Part shown: one piece after another, positions 6,079 through 9,274 of the stretch
How positions within the stretch are numbered: the stretch's first letter is position 1
Layout: every line of letters begins with the position of its first letter
Assembly (NCBI GenBank): GCA_003650785.1
Contig: QMRW01000047.1
Coordinates: 1 to 9,274, forward strand
Direction of reading: 5' to 3'
From: Thermoprotei archaeon
Lineage (GTDB): Archaea; Thermoproteota; Thermoprotei; Thermofilales; B20-G17
DNA length: 9,274 nucleotides
Position numbers and translations under genes: made by a program
Notes under the pieces: model-generated
The model's input: the letters and a program-made list of their open reading frames with translations, nothing else
What the model was told of the DNA's origin: nothing
Database searches by the model: none

Positions 6079-7149
6079 ATGCACTCTACTGCATGGATAG
6101 ACGTACTTACACCCAAACAAGCGCTCATCGCCGTCTGTCTATATGAAGAATTTCAGAAGACAGGAGTAGATGTAATAATCACGTGTAGAAAATATGACTA
6201 TACTATAAGTATTCTCAAGAAGAGATTAGAACCAGTAGTATTAGGAGAATTTGGAGGTAGAAGTCGTATAAGTAAGCTGATAGCCAGTTCAAAAAGACAG
6301 TTAGAGTTAAGTAAGTACTGGCTCAGTAAAAGAAATCCTAATCTCCATATATCTATGACTTCTCCTGAAGGAACTCGAGTAGCATTTGGTTTAGGGATAC
6401 CAATACTCCTACTAAGTGATTCTCCACACTCTACATTTGTGAACAGACTTACTATACCCCTAGCTGATATAGTGATAGTACCTCAAGCTCTATCTCCTAC
6501 TAACTACTCATATACTATCACTAAAGTAAATAAGTTTATAAGATTTAATGGAGTGTTCGAACTCATGTGGATTAAAAATTTCATCCCCAAAGAGAATGTA
6601 TTGAAAAATTTAGGAGTAAATAAGTATGAGTATATTGTTTTAAGACCAGGAGAATTTAAGGCAGCTTATTATCCAGCTATGAATATCAAGCAATCAATAA
6701 TGCTTGATATAGTAACAGAACTAGTAAAGCGTATTGATGTAGTGATATTACCCCGATATCACGATCAATACGAACTACTGAAGAGAGAACTGGGTAGTGA
6801 TGTAATAGTACCACGCACAGCAGTTGACACACTTTCTCTAGAATACTACGCACTAGCTGTAATAACTGGTGGGTTAACAATGGCTACAGAAGCATCACTA
6901 ATGGGCACCCCAGCCATTACGGTATTTCCAAAGAGATTAAAAATAGAACAATTCCTAAAGAGAATGGGTTTTCCAATATATCATATTGAAGTTAACGAAC
7001 TCAGGGAGTTCATACTAAAGATACTAGAAGCACCTTGGAATTACCGAAAGGATACAAAAGAGTTATTATCGAAGTTGGAGAGTCCAACACCAATAATAAT
7101 AGAAAAAAGCCTTGAACTCATAGAACTATCACAATCCAAGGGGTTTTAA
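6079..7149 (+). CDS. DUF354 family protein (GT-B-like fold, predicted glycosyltransferase/epimerase relative)
   Basis: This 356-residue protein has the pattern of archaeal DUF354 (COG1817). The start WIDVLTPKQA (6-15) and VIITCRKY (32-39) mark the N-terminal Rossmann half. SPEGTRVAFGLGIPILLLSD (95-114) followed by SPHS (115-118) forms the central motif. VLRPGEF (187-193), ILPRYHDQ (223-230) and ITGGLTMATEASLMGTPAI (262-280) form the C-terminal nucleotide-sugar-binding half, like that of UDP-GlcNAc 2-epimerases and GT-B transferases. The biochemical activity of DUF354 is not well established, so a sugar-nucleotide substrate is an inference from the fold. There is no signal peptide or membrane segment, so it is probably cytoplasmic. 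It starts 4 bases after the winged-helix gene and overlaps the next start by 1 base (TAATG), so the genes are likely translationally coupled. Confidence 0.88.
   Translation: MHSTAWIDVLTPKQALIAVCLYEEFQKTGVDVIITCRKYDYTISILKKRLEPVVLGEFGGRSRISKLIASSKRQLELSKYWLSKRNPNLHISMTSPEGTRVAFGLGIPILLLSDSPHSTFVNRLTIPLADIVIVPQALSPTNYSYTITKVNKFIRFNGVFELMWIKNFIPKENVLKNLGVNKYEYIVLRPGEFKAAYYPAMNIKQSIMLDIVTELVKRIDVVILPRYHDQYELLKRELGSDVIVPRTAVDTLSLEYYALAVITGGLTMATEASLMGTPAITVFPKRLKIEQFLKRMGFPIYHIEVNELREFILKILEAPWNYRKDTKELLSKLESPTPIIIEKSLELIELSQSKGF
7139..7143 (+). promoter_or_regulatory. Shine-Dalgarno site for the metallo-beta-lactamase-fold gene
   Basis: The motif aaggg ends 5 bases before the ATG at 7149 and supports that start, which shares its first base with the DUF354 stop codon. 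Confidence 0.5.
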
Positions 7150-7841
7150 TGAAATTCACAGTACTCGTAGATACTCTAGTATCATCAGCATATAAGCGAG
7201 ATAGAGTAGTCCCTGCACATGGACTAAGTATTCTAGTGGAGCATAGTAGTGGTATGAAGATAATGTTCTCTACTGGGCCAGCCTTTAGTATATTAGTGAA
7301 CAACTCTACTGAACTGGGATTAGTGTTAGAGGGTGTGGACGTACTATTTATTCCTATATGGAGAAGACCACTAGCGGGTTGCTATGAAGATGTAATTACT
7401 AAACTAAAACCCAAACTAGTATGTACACCTCCTAGAGGACTGAGTAGAGGCTTTGAACATATAGTCAAATCTAGTTCACCCCTGAAGATAGAAAGGTACG
7501 TCTACAGTACTGGTATCATATCATATGGCCCATATGTGGAGCATGCAATGATTCTAACAGAGCATAACAGAGCCTTTCTCTTCATCGGGTGTGCAGCATA
7601 CGGATTCAGTGAACTAGTACAAAGGACTAAGAATTTCCCACCACTTAGAGCTATAATAGGTGGATTTCACCTTTCGACATTGGACATTGAGAGATTCGGT
7701 ATGCTGAGGCATTTGTACAACTCTCTCAAAGTAGACATAGTACCTCTCTTCTGTACCTCAAAAGAAGCAAGACAGAAAATTATTAATATGTTGAATAAGT
7801 CTTACGATCCAGGTGTTGGCTTTGTATATAGATACCCCTGA
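7149..7841 (+). CDS. Metallo-beta-lactamase-fold pseudoenzyme related to the COG1237 group
   Basis: This 230-residue protein follows the layout of the COG1237 metallo-beta-lactamase subfamily, whose members include pterin/beta-RFAP synthase-related proteins. HGLS (24-27), FSTG (40-43, usually FDTG), a hydrophobic strand DVLFIPI (64-70), GCAAYG (147-152, usually GCAHxG), GGFHL (171-175) and LFCTS (200-204, usually HCTG) appear in the correct order. The SHxHxDHxGG metal site is replaced by PIWRRPLAGC (69-78), and the later ligand histidines are mostly lost; the His in GFHL remains. A metal-dependent hydrolase activity is therefore unlikely. It may instead bind a ligand or scaffold a partner. 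The reading frame is intact and codon use is normal, so this is not a decaying pseudogene. The start overlaps the DUF354 stop by one base and has an aaggg Shine-Dalgarno motif 5 bases upstream. Confidence 0.8.
   Translation: MKFTVLVDTLVSSAYKRDRVVPAHGLSILVEHSSGMKIMFSTGPAFSILVNNSTELGLVLEGVDVLFIPIWRRPLAGCYEDVITKLKPKLVCTPPRGLSRGFEHIVKSSSPLKIERYVYSTGIISYGPYVEHAMILTEHNRAFLFIGCAAYGFSELVQRTKNFPPLRAIIGGFHLSTLDIERFGMLRHLYNSLKVDIVPLFCTSKEARQKIINMLNKSYDPGVGFVYRYP
7811..7815 (+). promoter_or_regulatory. Shine-Dalgarno site that favours a TTG start for the membrane protease
   Basis: The motif aggtg lies inside the end of the upstream gene, 6 bases before a TTG codon at 7822. A GTG at 7813 overlaps the motif itself and so cannot use it, which makes the TTG the better start. 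Confidence 0.45.
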
Positions 7842-8988
7842 GGTCTATGCATATTCCCTACACCTCTTGTTGATATTAGCACTAGTATGGACTATACTGT
7901 ATACACTGAGAATGTACAGTCATAAGGTAAGAAGGGAATTAGAAAAGAGGAATATAGTAATATATCCACTCCTCCTATATGCAAAAACTAGTAGGCTTAA
8001 CGAATTTATAGTATCCATAGGTACTAAGATATCAAGACTAGTGAAAGTAATCTCAACAATATCCATCATTATTGGCTTCTTCCTAATGATTATCGCCATC
8101 TACTTTGTTCACATAAATATCGTGAACTATTTTACTGTACGTAGAGAGTTCTCACCAGTTACCCCTGTAATTCCTGGAATAACAATAGGTCCTGGTGTAC
8201 TACCATATTTCCTACTTTCAGCTACTATAGCCTTTATAGTACATGAACTTGCACATGCATTTACAGCAGTCTCCGAAGGTGTCGATATAAAATCAGTCGG
8301 AGTAGCAGTATTCTTCGCCATTCCAGGGGCCTTTATAGAACCCAGTGAAGAGCAGTTTGAGAAGGCATCTTTGCTATCGAAATTGAGGATAGTATCTATG
8401 GGATCTCTCGCAAACATGGTGATATTTCTAATAACTATTATAGTTACTGGGTATATTTTTGAACCAGCTAATGCTGTAGTTGTAATTGATACCCTACGGG
8501 ATTATCCAGCACATGGTATACTAAAAAGAGGGGATCTCATAATAAGCATAAACAGTACAAGGATCTACAATGTAACATGTTTGCATGAAGTTCTCTCAAG
8601 AAGTAGACCGAATAACATAATAGTATTAGAGATCATGAGATATGGTAGCATAAAACAGGTGAAGCTCAAACTTGCTGCATCACCAAGAAATAGTAGTAGA
8701 GGCTTCATGGGAGTTCAACTCTCAAACTATATGAAAGCTAGAATCTTTAGATTGGAAGATGTTCTTCTCTCACTGGAATTATTTAATTACCTGTACTGGA
8801 TTGCACTACTTAACGGAAGTATCGCTGTGATAAACATGCTACCTATGTACATCTCTGACGGTGCTAGGATAGTTCAGGCAATAGCTGAAAAGTTTTTCGA
8901 AAAGAGTACGGTACGGAAGGTAGTACATGCAATCTCAATATACTCACTGATGATATTAATAATGAACATCATTTTAACATACATATGA
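7822..8988 (+). CDS. Site-2-protease-like intramembrane metalloprotease (M50) with PDZ domain
   Basis: This 388-residue integral membrane protein is predicted to cleave membrane-embedded substrates. Hydrophobic segments lie near 10-31, 76-100, 126-152, 194-214, 320-340 and 368-388. The zinc-binding motif HELAH (141-145) sits within a membrane helix, and the second active-site motif NMLPMYISDG (338-347, NxxPxxxxDG) supplies the third ligand, so the catalytic set is complete. FIEPSEEQFEKASLLSKLRI (171-190) and GSLANMVIFL (194-203) match archaeal S2P relatives. A PDZ domain (about 216-286) lies between the two motifs, as in RseP-like proteases. S2P family members usually finish cleavage of anchored regulators or remnant signal peptides; the substrate here is unknown. 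The TTG at 7822 is chosen because of the Shine-Dalgarno motif; a GTG at 7813 would add three residues. It overlaps the upstream gene by 20 bases and is followed 19 bases later by another membrane-protein gene. Confidence 0.92.
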   Translation: MYIDTPEVYAYSLHLLLILALVWTILYTLRMYSHKVRRELEKRNIVIYPLLLYAKTSRLNEFIVSIGTKISRLVKVISTISIIIGFFLMIIAIYFVHINIVNYFTVRREFSPVTPVIPGITIGPGVLPYFLLSATIAFIVHELAHAFTAVSEGVDIKSVGVAVFFAIPGAFIEPSEEQFEKASLLSKLRIVSMGSLANMVIFLITIIVTGYIFEPANAVVVIDTLRDYPAHGILKRGDLIISINSTRIYNVTCLHEVLSRSRPNNIIVLEIMRYGSIKQVKLKLAASPRNSSRGFMGVQLSNYMKARIFRLEDVLLSLELFNYLYWIALLNGSIAVINMLPMYISDGARIVQAIAEKFFEKSTVRKVVHAISIYSLMILIMNIILTYI

Positions 8989-8996
8989 TAGTCCAT

Positions 8997-9001
8997 GGGT
9001 G
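8997..9001 (+). promoter_or_regulatory. Shine-Dalgarno site for the last, partial gene
   Basis: The motif gggtg ends 6 bases before a TTG codon at 9008. This supports a TTG start; the nearby ATG at 8995 leads into a TAA after three codons and cannot be a real start. Confidence 0.45.
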
Positions 9002-9007
9002 TGTAAT

Positions 9008-9274
9008 TTGAGTAGTATAGATAAGAAGGTCCTCACAATCCTTATACCCATCATCCTAGTCGTATTGATAACACTGATAGCTTATAGATTGCCTCTGGAG
9101 AACTACCTTAGTGAGTATCCTCTCCTCCGTACACTCAAATGGTACGTTCCATGGAGAGTAGCTGTAGTGAATTTTGTACTATGGCTATTGTCACTTGTAC
9201 TATACTTATGTGAGGTACGTGAAGTCTCAATTATGCTTCTCGTTTCAGGAATAATATTCGTGGTAGCTCACTAC
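9008..9274 (+). CDS. N-terminal part of an unidentified membrane protein (3' end outside window)
   Basis: A TTG at 9008, with a Shine-Dalgarno motif at 8997-9001, opens a frame that runs off the window after 89 residues. A short basic start (MSSIDKK) is followed by a membrane segment near 8-28, a loop containing two Trp residues (ENYLSEYPLLRTLKWYVPWR, 31-50), a second membrane segment near 51-69, and the start of a third near 74-89. The positive N terminus would place the start in the cytoplasm. I do not recognise a family. It lies 19 bases after the S2P gene on the same strand and is probably part of the same operon; a functional link to the protease is possible but unproven. Confidence 0.65.
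   Translation, partial: MSSIDKKVLTILIPIILVVLITLIAYRLPLENYLSEYPLLRTLKWYVPWRVAVVNFVLWLLSLVLYLCEVREVSIMLLVSGIIFVVAHY

Noticed and set aside
7149..7841. Treating the metallo-beta-lactamase-fold gene as a decaying pseudogene
   Set aside because: The frame is intact, its overlaps with neighbours are tight, and structural landmarks remain in order. The losses are concentrated at metal ligands, which fits a retained pseudoenzyme better than decay.
8127..8417. Minus-strand open frame inside the S2P gene
   Set aside because: It overlaps the conserved HELAH region of the plus-strand protease and has no supporting start signal or motif.
8995..9006. ATG at 8995 as start of the last gene
   Set aside because: It reaches a TAA after three codons; the TTG at 9008 with its own Shine-Dalgarno motif opens the long frame.

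Overview
The window is AT-rich, rich in AGA/AGG arginine and ATA isoleucine codons, and densely packed. It looks like a hyperthermophilic crenarchaeon (Thermoproteota), perhaps of the Desulfurococcales type; the genus cannot be fixed from the sequence alone. The evidence is an archaeal-type secretion ATPase with its membrane platform proteins, a short helicase-less XPF nuclease (the crenarchaeal form), a TackOD1-type zinc-ribbon protein, TATA-box promoters about 25-27 bases upstream of apparently leaderless starts, and Shine-Dalgarno motifs before genes inside operons. No tRNA, rRNA, CRISPR array, insertion sequence or plasmid-like element was seen. No gene-free stretch exceeds about 75 bases.

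Layout, left to right. (1) 1-213 is the C-terminal end of a coiled-coil protein cut by the window edge. (2) 268-3532 is a tight plus-strand operon: an archaeal type IV pilus/type II secretion-like ATPase followed by two separate TadC/GspF-like membrane proteins. No pilin gene lies in the window. (3) 3536-5598 is a minus-strand operon that converges on the secretion operon with only 3 bases between the stop codons. In transcription order it encodes a cysteine-rich zinc-finger protein, the XPF nuclease, and a winged-helix plus zinc-ribbon (TackOD1-like) protein with an apparently degenerate nuclease-like C-terminal domain. (4) 5599-5672 is a divergent promoter region with one TATA box for each direction. 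(5) 5673-9274 is a plus-strand operon: a small winged-helix-like protein, a DUF354 GT-B-like protein, a metallo-beta-lactamase-fold protein that has lost its metal site, a site-2-protease-like membrane metalloprotease with a PDZ domain, and the start of a further membrane protein. These genes abut or overlap, so they are probably co-transcribed.

Working picture. The left part is the motor and platform of a surface pilus or secretion machine. The middle is a DNA-repair and nucleic-acid-binding operon. The right part is an uncharacterised cluster combining a predicted glycan- or nucleotide-sugar-type enzyme, a dead metallo-hydrolase that may bind a ligand, and an intramembrane protease. That combination suggests envelope-related sensing or processing. 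It is the most promising candidate here for an undescribed system, but its function is inferred, not shown.
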